A DNA stretch of 64,000 bases from Golubevia sp. BC0850 (lineage: Eukaryota; Basidiomycota; Exobasidiomycetes; Golubeviales; Golubeviaceae). This document shows, in pieces, positions 1-12,138 of the stretch (positions within the stretch are counted from its first letter, which is position 1; each line of letters begins with the position of its first letter). Both the position numbers and the translations under genes were made by a program. The stretch lies in the NCBI GenBank assembly GCA_012976225.1, contig JAAVVG010000038.1:30335-94334 (forward strand), written 5' to 3'. The notes under the pieces are model-generated. The model did not search any database, was not told the DNA's origin, and saw only the letters and a list, made by a program, of their open reading frames with translations.

Positions 1-1138
1 ATGGATCAGCAGCAACTCGAGGTTTCCCCTATCTATGCTGTTGGTTCTGCTTGGCGGCAAAACGAAAGCGGCACGAACTGGAGTCGAAGATCAATGCGGG
101 GCACTCAGACAAATCACTTACGTCTCTTGTTTTGGAAAAACACTTGGACCTTGCGTGGAGTGATGTTCAGCTCCTTAGCTATCGCTTCTCTGACTGCTGT
201 CGAGGGAAAGTGAGTCTGTGACAAACAGAAGTGAAGTTGGATTAGGAAAGATTTTGGGTTGTTGTTCGTCGCCTCGAATCTCTCAAAACCGCCAATTTCC
301 GTTCCCTTGGGTAAAGTTTAGGCTCCCGATGTCCCGGGACGTCGATCACTTGCTAAGTAAGGCTAGGGCGTAAATTGAAAACCCGCAGGAGAGGAGAAAT
401 TTTAAGCGAGTCTAGGCGAGATCGAAAAGAATCTGCCCGATGCCCAAGACCCTTCCCCTCCCTCTTCTTCTCCCAAGGCGTTGGCCATTCTCATTCGTTT
501 TTAAATGAAACCAGCAAATTTGATGACAACATCAAAGCCAGAAGCGAGGAAGTTGGATCTATTGCTGTCTTGTTGAAAGGTGACGTTGGTGTCTTGAAAT
601 ACTCTCCGGAAAATTGTGACAGAATGAATGGACGTTGGCAAGGACCGCCCCCTCCCAAAGAAGGTGGAGATGACTCAGTGAAAGAAATGCTCACCTTTGC
701 TAGTAATTCATGTAAAACTTTACTTTGTTGAGGAGTTAAAAGTTTTCTTGTTCTCTTGTTTGAACCTACTAAATGATTATTGCTATGAGGAGAATCTTCG
801 TCTTCCACTTCCATGCCCAGATCTTCTTCATCTTCTTCAACGGCCGCACCAGATCGGGAAGTCGGAGCTGTGATTGTTGGAGATCTCTTTCTAGATTTGG
901 AGGTTGAAACAGATTCTTGAAGATGTTGATAGGATTGAGAAGGTGAAGTTGAAGTGAAAGAGGGAGAAGGAAAGAATGGAGGTGGTAAATGTGAAGACGT
1001 TGCTGAAGGGCTCAAGGTAGATGCAGCTACAGTTGTCGATTGAGTTGATCTTGAAGTCTCTTGATTTGAATCGTGTGGCGGATGATAGTAGCTCATATCT
1101 GAATGAAGATGTTGATGGTGTAACCGTGTTGCTATCAT
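1..1138 (-). CDS. Homeodomain transcription factor, 3' end beyond the window edge
   Basis: Exon 1 is 1138-695 (ATG at 1138; a second in-frame ATG at 1096). It encodes a Ser/Thr/Pro-rich leader with an acidic stretch, then a basic start of a homeodomain (KRTRKLLTPQQ). Exon 2 is 215-122 and supplies the rest: helix 2 (REAIAKELNI) and the recognition helix TPRKVQVFFQNKR. The usual WFQN tryptophan is Phe here. The exon 1/exon 2 join is phase 0 and rebuilds the domain with no gap, so the 479-nt intron between them appears real although long. A third exon probably begins near 77 after a GTAAGT donor at 121-116 and runs off the window. It should be a nuclear DNA-binding regulator; targets cannot be read from sequence. 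The 5' end faces VPS18 across about 0.8 kb. Confidence 0.8.
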
Positions 1139-1944
1139 GTGTAGATGGGAAGACTAGAGATAGAGAATCTTTGAAATCAGGTTACTATATGAACGATTAG
1201 TCGTCTGCTGTGATGGTCAAGGAGAAGAAGCGGAAGAAGAGTTTTGAAATTTGAAAAACGTCATGAGACGGTCTGGTCTTAATGGGAAGAAGGGTTTATA
1301 GCGTTTCCAAAAGAGAGGTCCAAACACGAAAAGGAAACCAGCTCAGAACGACATCAGTCGGGACGACGGAACTTCCTCGCAGATGTGAGGCGTTAGTGAG
1401 ACACACCTTTAGCTAAGCTTTATCTTTCACTCCTCTTTCCAGATCAATCCCTTTCCAGCTGGTGGTTTCTGGTTTGCCTTCAGCCAGCCTACTTGACACC
1501 GCACAAAAGGGCAACAGAGTATCTTTGAGTCTCTCAAAAAGTTGGGTGGCGAGAGTTGGTCTGTGTAGGATTCAAAAGTTCAAAACTCAAAAGTTCTGAC
1601 CTCCCGAAAGGAAAGTTTGTTTATCCCTGATTTCTGCGCTCTCGACTCTCGAGAAACGACCAGACCCATCTTAATCTTGAAGGGCAAATACCGGTGGCAG
1701 CGGTTCGAGATTCAGCGCCTCAGCCACGCTCTGAAATCTGAAGAATTGGAGAGGAGCTTCGACTTTCCACTCACTTCAGTCACTTGACAATTGACAACCC
1801 GCTCTCTCTCTCTTGGTGAAGGACCTCTTTCAGTCTCAACCCTCTTCTGAGCAAATCCCTTTCAGTTTACGTGCGAGAGAACAGAGAGTGAGAGGAGGAC
1901 CAAGTGATAGGAGCCACTCTCTCCGATTGCAATCTGGAAGCAAA
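1139..1944. other. Divergent intergenic region, homeodomain gene / VPS18
   Basis: About 0.8 kb between two divergent start codons. It should hold both promoters and 5' UTRs. A CT-rich stretch (around 1800-1815) precedes VPS18. I see no clear TATA box and no convincing ORF. Confidence 0.5.
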
Positions 1945-4900
1945 ATGTTCGATGAGTGAGTTCATTGGAGCTCTCTTTGTTATTCAAGTCCTATTACTTA
2001 TCATTCTTTTCCTCTCCAACAGCTTCGTTCAGACCTCCAATGCTACAACTTCCAATCAGAATCAGGCTTTGAATCATCATTCAGCCGCTGCTGCTCCTGC
2101 TGCTGGAGGATTTGGATTGAGCTCTCCTCAGCAAGATCAGCTAGGTCTGATGGACAGCCAGCACGATGGGTTTGAGAGGGATGATGTGATCGAACAAGTT
2201 GGGAGTGGATATGACAACGTGACTGCTGTGAGTGAGCTGTGAGGGGAGTGGAAGGAGAGACAGGAGAGAGGAGGGAGGGAAGGATGCTTATCAGCATGAA
2301 GGACAAAGCAACTCGAAGAGCCAGTTGACCAAGAGAAAGGAGCAGACCATCCTGAACTGATCTCCAATCCTATCAATGACTGCACCCAAACTCATCTCAG
2401 CTCGAGACAGGATTCATCTCGAGCGACTTGGATCCGACCTCCTCTCCTTCAATGCCTCCCATCTTTCAGCTTGGAAGAGTTCAATACGCCTTTCCAGCTC
2501 CCTTAGCCCTTCTTACAGTCTCTTCAAACATCTTGACAATGTGTCTTTACTCCTATCCTATCCCACCTTCTCCATTCCCATCCTCCTCTCCAACTCGAGC
2601 CACCTCAAATCCTCAACAAACCTTCAATCCTTCACCTCCAAGACTGGTTCGAATCAATTTGGATGATCCTACTAGAACTTCAGAAGCAGATGTTCCACTT
2701 CCACCTGCTCCTAGAGTCAGAGGAGCAACTCAACCTCAAGATCCGAATACGATGGGTCCTCATCGAATGTTCGCTGATCCTCACGGAAGACATACTCTTT
2801 TGAGCATGAGAAGTGGAGACAACTTTTATTGGACTACTGGTTGGAAGAAAGCAAAGATTTTGCCAAAGCTCAAAGGCTTGATCGTAGAGTCTGTGGCTTG
2901 GAATAAGATTAGACCTCCAGGTGGATCTACTTCCTCCTCCTTCTCTGAGGGGAATCCAAGTTCAATCTCTAGGGGAAGTACTTCTTCAACTCTATCTAGT
3001 ACTAGAGAGATATTGATCGGAACGAAAGATGGCGACATCTTCGAGTTGATCCTTTCTTCGCCGATAGGAGGAGATGGAGAGGAAGGAGATTTCTTAGATC
3101 GTCTTACTAGAAGGACGGGGGGTGGGAATTCTTCAACTTCGGATGTGGATAAGCTTCTGAAGCACGTCTTCACGCTACCGGAACGTCAACCTATCACTGG
3201 TCTATCTGCAGAACCTTTCCCTGCCTCTGCCATTCAACCGCCCAGCATGCCAACTCACAGCAGAAGCAAGAACTCGGTTCGAGCGGTCGTCATTGCTACT
3301 ACTAGCACCAGAATCTACGAGTTTGTAGGAATTACTGGGCGCGGAAGGAATGAGACTGGAGAAGGGGAGGAGGGAACCTTTGACAAGCTCTTTGCTACCT
3401 ACAGGGCTGATTCATCACCTAACCTGAGTAAGTGAATCGACAACCCCCCCCCTTTTGCGTCATACTTACAGTGATGACTCTTCCCGCCTCGTTTTGTCTC
3501 TGCAGAATCGGAACTTCCGGGAGATCTTCCCTACTCAGAACTTCACACTTATGCTCCTTCTGAAAGGCGGCCATCGAAGGCTTTGGCTTGGCTTACTGGT
3601 GAGCTTCTAAACTCTTTGAGGAAGTTTTGCAAAGCCACAAAGCTGATTTCGAAGTTCGATTCCTCGACTCTATCCCCCTCGCAGGTCCTGGAGTCTATCA
3701 TGGGTTTCTCTCTTTCGGAGCTCAAGAAGTTGGAGATTCCGTCATCGACAGCGCTAACCTACTGCCTTACCCAGCTGTAGCTCTCGACGAGGACGTCGAA
3801 GGAATGAACGCTGGAGGAACAGTAGCTGAGATTCCTCTTTCGATCTCTCTAACGGAATTCCACTTCATCCTACTATATCGAGATAGAGTAATGGGAATCA
3901 GCTCTTTAGACGATCGAGTGGTCTTCTCCGAAAATCTTCCTCTCAGACCTAACGAAAGAGTGATTTCGACGGCCGTAGATCCAACTCGAAGGACGTACTG
4001 GGTTTACACGGACTCTTCAATTTTCGAATTAGTCATAAAGGAGGAAGATCGAGATATCTGGAGAGTCTATCTGGAGAGGGGTAATCATGAGATGGCTCTG
4101 AATTACGCCAAAGTGGAAAATCAAAGGGATTTAATTCTATCTAGTCAAGGGGATCGATTCTTCAACGACTCGAGGTTTATACAAGCTGCTCAATGCTACG
4201 CTCAAACTGTCAGTCGATCTTTTGAAGATGTCGTTTTGGCTTTCATCGACAAGGGAGAAAGAGATGCTTTGAGGTATTACTTGGTTATGAGGTTGGAAAG
4301 ATTGCGAAAATCTGTGAGTTTCCTTTTCTAGGATCGAGTGGGATTTCTTTCCAGCTCTTGACTTACCAGTTTAATTTCATTCCCTCTTCCTTCTCAGGAC
4401 GAGATGCAAAGAGTCATGCTTGCTACTTGGCTGGTCGAGATCTACCTTGCGAAGATTAATGAGCTCGAAGACGTCGCTGCCGCTGAAGAGGCCAGTCAGG
4501 ACGTCGAGAACTATCGATTGGAGCAAGAGATGCTTGAAGAGGAACTTCGACAATTCCTGGTCACTTACAAGGTGAGAGAACACAATTTGGAAGCATAGAA
4601 GAGTCTCCAAAGCTAGTCTCCTACCCTTTGTCCTTTTCCCTTTCCCTTCAGAACAACCTCGACCGACGAACGACGTTCTCCCTTCTTGCAAGGCACGGGC
4701 GAACTTCAATTCTTCTTCACTACGCTTCCATCATCGGAGACTATGAACGAATAGTCAGGCACTGGGTTAAAGAAGAAGAGTGGGAAAAAGCGATCGACAC
4801 CATCAACCGTCAAGTGAGTTCTAAGCGTTTTGGAGGTTCACTTTCTGGGTTTGCTCTCGCTGAAATCTCGTCTGTTCTTGATTTTCTAGTCCTCTCTCGA

Positions 4901-6734
4901 TCTATACTATCGATTCGCCTCTGTTCTCATGCGACACAGTCCTTCAGCTACCGTCACATCTTGGCAACGTCAGCCGGCTCTATCTCCACGACGACTTATC
5001 CCAGCAATGCTTCAACACCGACCTCGAAAAGAGAAAGGCGAGAAGAACGAAGCTGTCAGGTACCTTAGACATGTCATCGACATACAAGGAAGTACAGACA
5101 GTGCGGTTCATAATTTCATCCTCACTCTACTGGCTGCTGACGGGGATGCCTCGTCTACGAAAACCTTGACCAATGGAAGCAAAGATCATGATCAAGTCAA
5201 GGAAGATAAGATCGAGAATGATCTCTTCGATGGATCATCTCTTCTTCCGAACTCTTCTTCCGCTCTTCTCTCTTTCATCGATGCTTCAAAGCCAAATCCA
5301 TCGACACGTCAACCTTATTACGATCTCGACTACGCTCTTAGGACTTGTGCTACCTACGGCCGAGTGGAAGCCTGCGTGCGAATCTATGCTAAGATGGGAC
5401 TCTATGAGAGTGCTGTCGATCTAGCGTTGGGAGGAGGTCACGATTCTTCTTCGGACGGTCACGACGTGGTACAAGAACACGAAAAGAGTCTCACTTCGGA
5501 GAATTCTAACCTTCCATCTCCTAATTGGACCGATCAAAACCAGAAGGATATCGAGCTTGCTTGTAGTTGTGCTGAAATGGTGGAAGGAAACGATGATCTA
5601 AGAAAGAATCTGTGGCTTAGGATAGCCAAGTTCGTCGTGAAGAGGCGCCGCGATATCAAAGCGTGAGTCTGGAGTAAGAATCATACCCTCTTGTTTTTTC
5701 CCGCTCACTGACCTCTCTCCTCTTGTCTCTACTCTTCAGAGCCATGGAGTTTCTGTCCTTGACACCTCTACTCTCGATTGAGGACATTCTTCCATTCTTC
5801 CCTGACTTCTTCATCATTGACGATTTCAAATCCGAGATTTGCTTAGCTCTAGAAGGCTATGCGTCAAGAATCGAAGAATTGAAATCCGAGATGGACGAGG
5901 CTACTAGAAGTGCCGAATCGATTAGGAAGGACATGGATCGATTGGGAGAGAGATTCGTCACAATCGAACAAGACGAGAAGTGTGGAATGTGCAGCAAGAG
6001 GTTAATGGAAAGAGGATGCTATGTGTTTCCTTGTCGACATGGCTTCCATGCCGATTGTCTCATTGCGGAGGTGAGTTTCGGAAAGGAGTGTAGAAGGCGA
6101 TGCGACTTCTCGACGTTGGTCTGATCATTTACTCTATCGTCCCTTGCTTCTTTCCCTTCCCTAGACGACCCGACATCTACCTCAAAGAACTCTTCGACGA
6201 ATCTTGGAACTTCAAGAGGCATTGTCAGTGTTGACTTCAGGATTGATTCCATCTCTTCCGCCTTCCTACTCTTCCGCCTTAGCTTCCTCTTCAGGCGCAG
6301 CCTTAGGAGCGGCTTCATCTTTCGGTAGAAGAGCCGGTGCAGGGCTAGGTTTGGACAAGCTGAGAGAGTATGTTCTTCCAGATGCTATCGTTGGAGCCAT
6401 CTCGACTGGAGTTGGCATGTCAGTCGAAGGTGGTCGGCGAGTTCTAGCCCCTCTAGATCCCTTCACTCTTCCAGCAACTTTGGGAAGGAATTCTGGAAAT
6501 ACTCTTTCGGTAAACGACAAGGATTTGGGACCGAACGAAACCGGAGACGATAAATCCAAAAACACGATGAAGCCGATGACGGAAGAAGAAGAGGAGAGAG
6601 TCAACTCTTTGAGAGACGAATTGGATGGATTGGTGGCCAGTTCTTGTGTTATTTGCGAAGGAACTGTGGCTGCTATTGGTAGAGGGTTTATCAGGGAAGG
6701 AGAAGAGGTCGAAGAGGACTGGTCTCTGTATTAA
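1945..6734 (+). CDS. VPS18: Vacuolar sorting protein Vps18 (HOPS/CORVET core, RING C-terminus)
   Basis: Ten exons join in phase: 1945-1955, 2023-2227, 2401-3427, 3506-3598, 3685-4313, 4398-4571, 4652-4813, 4890-5662, 5740-6070 and 6165-6734, giving about 1324 residues. Vps18 is a core tethering subunit for fusion at endosomes and vacuoles. The N-terminal half carries the Pep3/Vps18 beta-propeller region, including PIFQLGRVQY and LTEFHFILLYRDRV. The middle is a helical clathrin-repeat-like solenoid. The C-terminus has a coiled coil and a RING-type zinc motif (CGMCSKR, CRHGFHADC, then CVIC after a loop). The first exon is only 11 nt (MFD plus two bases). A hydrophobic 'membrane segment' that could be read from 1952 is really intron 1, because it has a GTGAGT donor, a pyrimidine tract and an AACAG acceptor. 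The length is greater than yeast Pep3 (918 aa) because of low-complexity inserts. Confidence 0.9.
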
Positions 6735-7149
6735 CAAGCTTCGTACAATGTAACCTTCGCAAAAAGTGAAGCTTGAAGTTTGGTTGCCTGAGTGGCGTTT
6801 TACTGATTACTAAGAGGCACTTTTGAGTCCCGTTTGCTTTTTCAAGGTCTATTGAAGCAGTGTTTCGAAGGACGGAGAGGGCTCTTCTCCGTCGCCCTCA
6901 GACAGCAGTGTTTCTTCGTCTCTGCGTTTCAGCTTTCATTCATTCATTCAAGCTTTGTATTTATTCATCTCTCAAAACAAGAGGGAAAGGCTTGAGAAAA
7001 CGCTTTGGTAAAAATTTAGCAAGAGAAAAGAGGGGGATGAATTTGGACAAAAAGAGAACGGGATCTTTATTGAGAGAAAGAAGAGAGATGGGAATACGAG
7101 TGTTCCTTTTGAACTTGTAATTTGGATTCTTTGATGTGTTTTCCGGCAT
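6735..7149. other. Convergent intergenic region, VPS18 / DAK
   Basis: About 0.4 kb between two stop codons pointing at each other. It presumably holds both 3' UTRs. No coding signal seen. Confidence 0.5.
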
Positions 7150-9960
7150 TTATTGGAGAGCTTTACGGATTCCATCGACAAGAGCCCAGACTCCCCACGC
7201 ACCTGGATCAGGCTGGGAAACCGTCGGAGAAAGGAGAGAAAGATTTGGTCAATCGGGGGAAAGGAGGTCTTTCATCACAACAATGATCCGATTTCTGAGT
7301 ACTCACTGGCATGTCTCCACCATCTTTGCTAGCAACGTAAGTAGCTCTACCAAGTCTAGCTGTCATCGCCTTTGTATCCTCAGCACCCTTTCTAGCATCC
7401 TTTACAGCTTGATCTAAGCCTTTACCGCCTCCAAGACTTCTACAGAATGGAGTGAGCGAATCAATCAAAGTTCTGTCACCAGGTCTAGCTGGAGTATATC
7501 TTCCCAAATTCTCCAAAGCAGTTTCAGCAGCTTTACCCCATTCATCGATTCCAGCAGGTTTACCTTCAGACTTGTTATCAGCAGAAGCAGAGACTAAACC
7601 TTGAACCAAACCAGCGAAGAAAAGAGCATAGATAGCGCCTGAAGTTCCACCCATGTTAGATTCGATTGTTGAACCGATAGATAGACAAGTTCCAGCAGCA
7701 GTGTCGAAAGAGATCTTTCCATCTGAAATAGCTTTCTTGATAGCATTGGCACAGTTAGCTAAAGTCTCTCCACAATCTCCATCTCCGACGATAGTGTCGA
7801 ATCTGGTTAATTCTGGTTCAACTTCAACAGCAGCGGCACAAGCTGATAGAATGGCTTTCTTGACTAGTTCTGGATCTCCATTGGTTGGTCCTCCTTGCTT
7901 TCCAGTTCCTTCAGTGCTGAGAGCTGAAACTGAACCTCCTTGAGAGCGTACTTCCTTGAGACGGTCTTCGGCTTCTTTGGCTTCGACTTGACGATCACGA
8001 GGCTTTCCAGTTGGGCTACCCCATCCTGTGGTGACTCCGGCCCATGAGAAGGCGTCGGTTGGAGCATCTAGAAGAGCGAGAAGATCCTGTCCAGTCTTGG
8101 CAGAGATGCGCTTGTGGTTGACCAAGGAGACTCCGAATCCTGGAGCGTTAAGGGAGGTCATGTACTGAGAACAGAAGACACGAGATGGGTACAGACCCCA
8201 GTCTTTCTCTGTTGAGTGGTGATGTTACGAGAGGAAGAAAAAGATGAGAAGAGAGGCGAGGCAAAAAGGAGAACAGAAAAAGACGACTCCTTCTACCATC
8301 GTCGAGCAAACTCACCAAGCTGTCCTAAAACCTCATCAGTAACAGCGTTCATTTCCAATTGAGACATTCCACCCAAATTGTTAATGAAAACGACTGGAGC
8401 ATCTTCCTTGTCGAACGGAGTGTAGGCCCTATCCTTGTCATCTTGATTTAACATTAATTTCAGCATTTCTTTAATGATAGCATCTGGAGTTGGTTTTTGG
8501 TCGTAATGTTTGAAACCTGGTTCGTTATGAATACCCATTCCTAATTCACAAGCATCTTCAGCCAAAGCTCCACGATCTTCGTCTCCCTTTGGCCTTCCAG
8601 GAACATGACAGTGATCCAAAGAAGTTCCAATAGTGACGGTGTTATCGATTAAAGTTCTACCCAATTCAGCTAATTGTTTGACGTTTAAACCTTTTTCTGA
8701 AGCAGCTCCTAAGATCTTACAGGTGAAGATGTTACCTGCTAAACCTCTTCTTCCAACTAATCCTCCACGTTCTCTTCCTACTGCTACGTCGTCTCCGACG
8801 ATGACCATCTCGACTCCTCCAGATTGCTTGTTTCCAGAGTAGGCTAAAGCTGCACGAGCTTTCTCAGCTGCTAGACCAAAGTTGAGACAATCTCCAGTAT
8901 AGTTGTTGACTATTAGAATCACTCCAGCGTCTGTGTTGGCGAGATCTAGACCTGAACAGATCTGGGAAGCTGATGGAGAGGCGAAGATATCTCCGGAGAT
9001 GGCAGCTGTAAGCATACCACGTCCGATGACTCCAGCGTGTCCTGGCTCGTGACCAGCTCCACCACCAGAGATGACGGCAACCTTGTCGTTGGAATGAGTA
9101 CAGTCATAGATAACTTTGTCTGGAGCGTAGCTGGAGGCGGGGGAGGTAGAGTGGAAAAGGACGTGGGTGAGCATGCTGTTGGGATGTTGGAACTAGGGAA
9201 GCCTCGAACATTTGGATCAGGTAATGGGAAGCAGGGGAAGAGGGAGGGGAATGATTGGACTCTCCCGGAGCCACAAGCTAGCAAAGTGGAGCAGAGAGGA
9301 GAGATAAGAAACTTCCGTCTTCACGACTCTGCCTCCCTCTCTTTTGGCCATTCGAATTGATGAAGAGTTATTCTGACTTCTCTTGACCAATTCATAGCCA
9401 ACCCCATCCCATCGCTCTGCCTCCCTGTGCTTCACTCCTTCCAGCTACGCGTACTTTCGCTCTAGCCCTCCTTCTCTTCGAAACCATGTCCCGCAGATCC
9501 GAAAAACCTATTCCCTCCTGCTCTCAAATCGAGCTCTATTGTCTATTGAGGTCAACAGAGTGGTGCCCTTATCCTCGCTAGACCTGCTGAGGCACCTCCT
9601 TCAGTCCTAAGCAGCCAAGAGCAGATGCCACCGAACACTCGCCTCGCTCCCAAAGAGATTGGACGAGGTGTAAGGGGCTACGCATTTGATGGTAGCAAAT
9701 GGACTGATGGTAAGATAGTCTCGCAGGATATGCCGTCTACCCTCTTGGCGAGCAAGAGTGGGGGAGGACCAGCTGGAGCTCGTTCTATCTCATTTCCCGC
9801 CTGTACCTTCCTCCTGCATCTGTCCTTCTAACCCCAAAGCTCAAGTAACACCACCGATTGACTGAACTTACAATCTGAGGGCTGGGTTGAGAGCAATGGC
9901 ACCACGAATGGATTTCTCGACTAAACCTTGTGGGTTATCGAAAAGATGCTTGGTAGCCAT
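7150..9960 (-). CDS. DAK1: Dihydroxyacetone kinase (ATP-dependent)
   Basis: Four exons in phase: 9960-9872, 9130-8316, 8208-7307 and 7212-7150, about 622 residues, the normal size. It phosphorylates dihydroxyacetone to DHAP in the cytosol, for glycerol use and detoxification. The start MATKHLFDN is the family's usual N-terminus. The DhaK domain follows, with the glycine loop SGGGAGHEP and a substrate-binding TSLDHCHVPG segment whose His should bind DHA covalently. The DhaL (DAK2) domain has the nucleotide/Mg motif VGDGDCGETL and SNMGGTSGA, and it ends in PARPGDRT and the C-terminal helix. The linker exon KDWGLYPSRVFCSQYMTSL confirms the middle splice. Intron 1 is 741 nt (9131-9871), about ten times the usual length here. 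Confidence 0.93.
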
Positions 9961-10913
9961 GTTGATTGAGTCTGACGAGTTATTTGAAGGGGTCTGTTAA
10001 GATTGGATAGACATATGGAAGAGTAAGGAAGGATGGTCAGCCCAGTTGTTGAGTGAAGATGAGAGGATGAAGTGGGGAAGAGGGAACGTCCGCGGGGAGG
10101 AGTGAGACCAGCTTCTTCTAGCTGGAGATGACTGAGGGACTTACGTTTGTTTCAAAGATTTTGTTTGAAATGAGAAGTAAAAGATTTTCAAGATCGATGA
10201 CTTCTATCCTAGCTTGTGGGGGAAAAGAAAAGAAGAGAGAGACAAGTTTCTTCTCGCCCCAACTCAACTCAGGCGAGGTGGAGCAATCAAACTGGCTTGT
10301 GCGTTCGAGCCAAACGCTTACTAACGAACGGACCACTTGATATTCCCCGATAAGATCAAGGCTCTCTTTCAAGATTGTAGAGAATCGTACAGATCTAGAT
10401 CGGAATCTTCACGAGTATTTTGACAAAAACAGAATCGGTTCCATCAGAACGAACCCCTCACCCCCCCCCCTTTTTTTTGTTTTCCTTTTCACTCTTCTCT
10501 CCCTCGTCATCCTGGCCCTCTTCTGACTCTCAATCGTCTTTGTCACTTTCATCATCACTAAATTCGAACAGTTTATGAGCTTTCAAATTTCAGGCAAACC
10601 ATTCCAAGCTTCATCACCATCTTTCCCTTCCTTGAATTCATCTCTGAAAAGTGGTTTGTTCTTCATGATCTCTTCAACCTCTGCATCACTTTTATCTCCA
10701 TAAGCCTTTGAAATGGAAAAACCTTTCTATAATCCTTTTCTTCTTCTCTGATTCCAGATTTTATCAATATCAAAACTTGTTGAAACCAGAGTCCACCAGG
10801 TTGAAGTTGACAACCTTCCGCTCTCTCGAAATCCTATCCAGCTTACTGGACTCTCCGCAGGAGCAAAGGTAAAAGATTCCAGAGGATTCTCCATTTAGAA
10901 ATGGTTTCTTGAT
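9961..10913. other. Intergenic region, DAK promoter side
   Basis: About 0.95 kb upstream of DAK and downstream of the small helical gene. It contains a C10T8 homopolymer block at about 10461-10478. The ORFs here are short and lack domain signal. I see no gene. Confidence 0.4.
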
Positions 10914-11483
10914 CTATGAGATTTGAGAAGTCTTTTCCATCTGTAATCTTATGGATTTTTCTAGGTCATTTGAAACATCCTTGATTTCTGTTTTGAGGTT
11001 CTTGACTACTTTCCACTTCAAGATTCCGATCAAGACTTCTAATAGAAGATTAGCATCTTCTTTAAAGATGGTTAAACTGACTTGTTTGAATTTGAAGAAA
11101 GATTGAGGATCCTTTTCAGAGCCTAAACATTTTAAAACCATGCTGGAATGATAGAAGAAAGTTTGTCTTTGAGCTTCAAAACAGGCGTTGAAAACGAAGG
11201 GAGGGATCATGAGATGTTGCTTCAAAAGGTTTTGCTGCTGTTTCAATGCCACTAATTGGTCTTCTTCGGTTTTTGCGTAGTACTTGATGGCAAACTCGAC
11301 TGCCTTCATACGAGTCAAATTGTCCAAACCAGTCTTGAGATTACCATCGTCATAGAAAAGACAAGTTAAGAGTGATTAAATCAACTTTTCACCTTCAACT
11401 TTTGAATGAACTACTTCAGATTGAGCTTTGAAGAGAAGTTCGGAAGCAGTCGCAGTTGGCGGAGCTTCGTCTTTGAGGCTCAT
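10914..11483 (-). CDS. Uncharacterised 167-residue helical protein
   Basis: The proposed model is exon 1 11483-11400 (MSLKDEAPPTATASE...) and exon 2 11333-10914 (TGLDNLTRMKAVEFAIKYYA...), phase 0. The intron uses a weak GTTGAA donor and a CTCAAG acceptor. AAG acceptors occur elsewhere in this window, which makes this tolerable. Without the intron, an in-frame TAA separates the two halves. The protein is Gln/Lys/Leu-rich and predicted helical, with no signal peptide or membrane segment and no family I recognise. An upstream ORF starting MNYNQPILQFDKD (11710 downward) is in a different frame, and I could not splice it on with any legal donor. It may be 5' UTR, or this locus may be a decaying gene. 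Confidence 0.45.
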
Positions 11484-12138
11484 CCCTAGGAAAGCTAAAG
11501 GGTAGAGAGAAGAGTGAAAGTAGTGTTAGTGAGGAAAAATCCCTTTTCAAAAGATTCTGATCCATCTGTTGAATCTTTTGAAGAGGAAGACGAAGACGAA
11601 ACTGGCCTTGGATTTCCTTTTCGAGCATGATCGATAGCGGTAAGACAGTTTTTCTTGTCGAGAATTTGACGATCTTTATCAAATTGGAGAATCGGTTGAT
11701 TGTAATTCATTGTAGCGGATTGAGATTTTAAAGTGGAAGTCCAAAGATTCCAAGAAAGAAGGAAGCAAGGAAGGAACTTTCTTTCGAGGACGAATCTCAT
11801 TTACATTTTCGACGTCGAGAACGAACCTCCTTCCCTTCTCAGCGTCACGAATAGCAACTACCTTGATTGACTTTCTTTAAACTCGTCATGATTCAGCCAG
11901 AGTCATTTCTGATATATTTCAAGTAATGGCTGAAACTGTTGGATGTTCAAACCGTGGCTTTAAAAGAAAAGAAAGCGATGGAGGATCGACAGAAACAACA
12001 ATCATAGGTCAAGACAATCGAGGCCTCTCTCTCACACACACATATTCCAAAACAAAGTGAGAGCTATTGATTCCAAAGCAGAAAGTAAAGAGCAATCTTC
12101 ATCGAGATACAGCATTTTGGGAGTAAGAGATTGAGTAT
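11484..12138. other. Intergenic region with an unexplained short ORF
   Basis: It holds the minus-strand reading frame from 11710 (MNYNQPILQF, then a Ser-rich run), ending in what looks like an intron tail: a CACTAACAC branch-like sequence and CCCTTTAG. No matching donor was found. The remainder up to the P450 stop codon shows nothing coding. Confidence 0.35.

Noticed and set aside
1952-2242. A 96-residue single-pass membrane protein starting MSEFIGALF
   Set aside because: Its hydrophobic part is VPS18 intron 1 (GTGAGT donor, pyrimidine tract, AACAG acceptor); the remainder is VPS18 exon 2 and intron 2.
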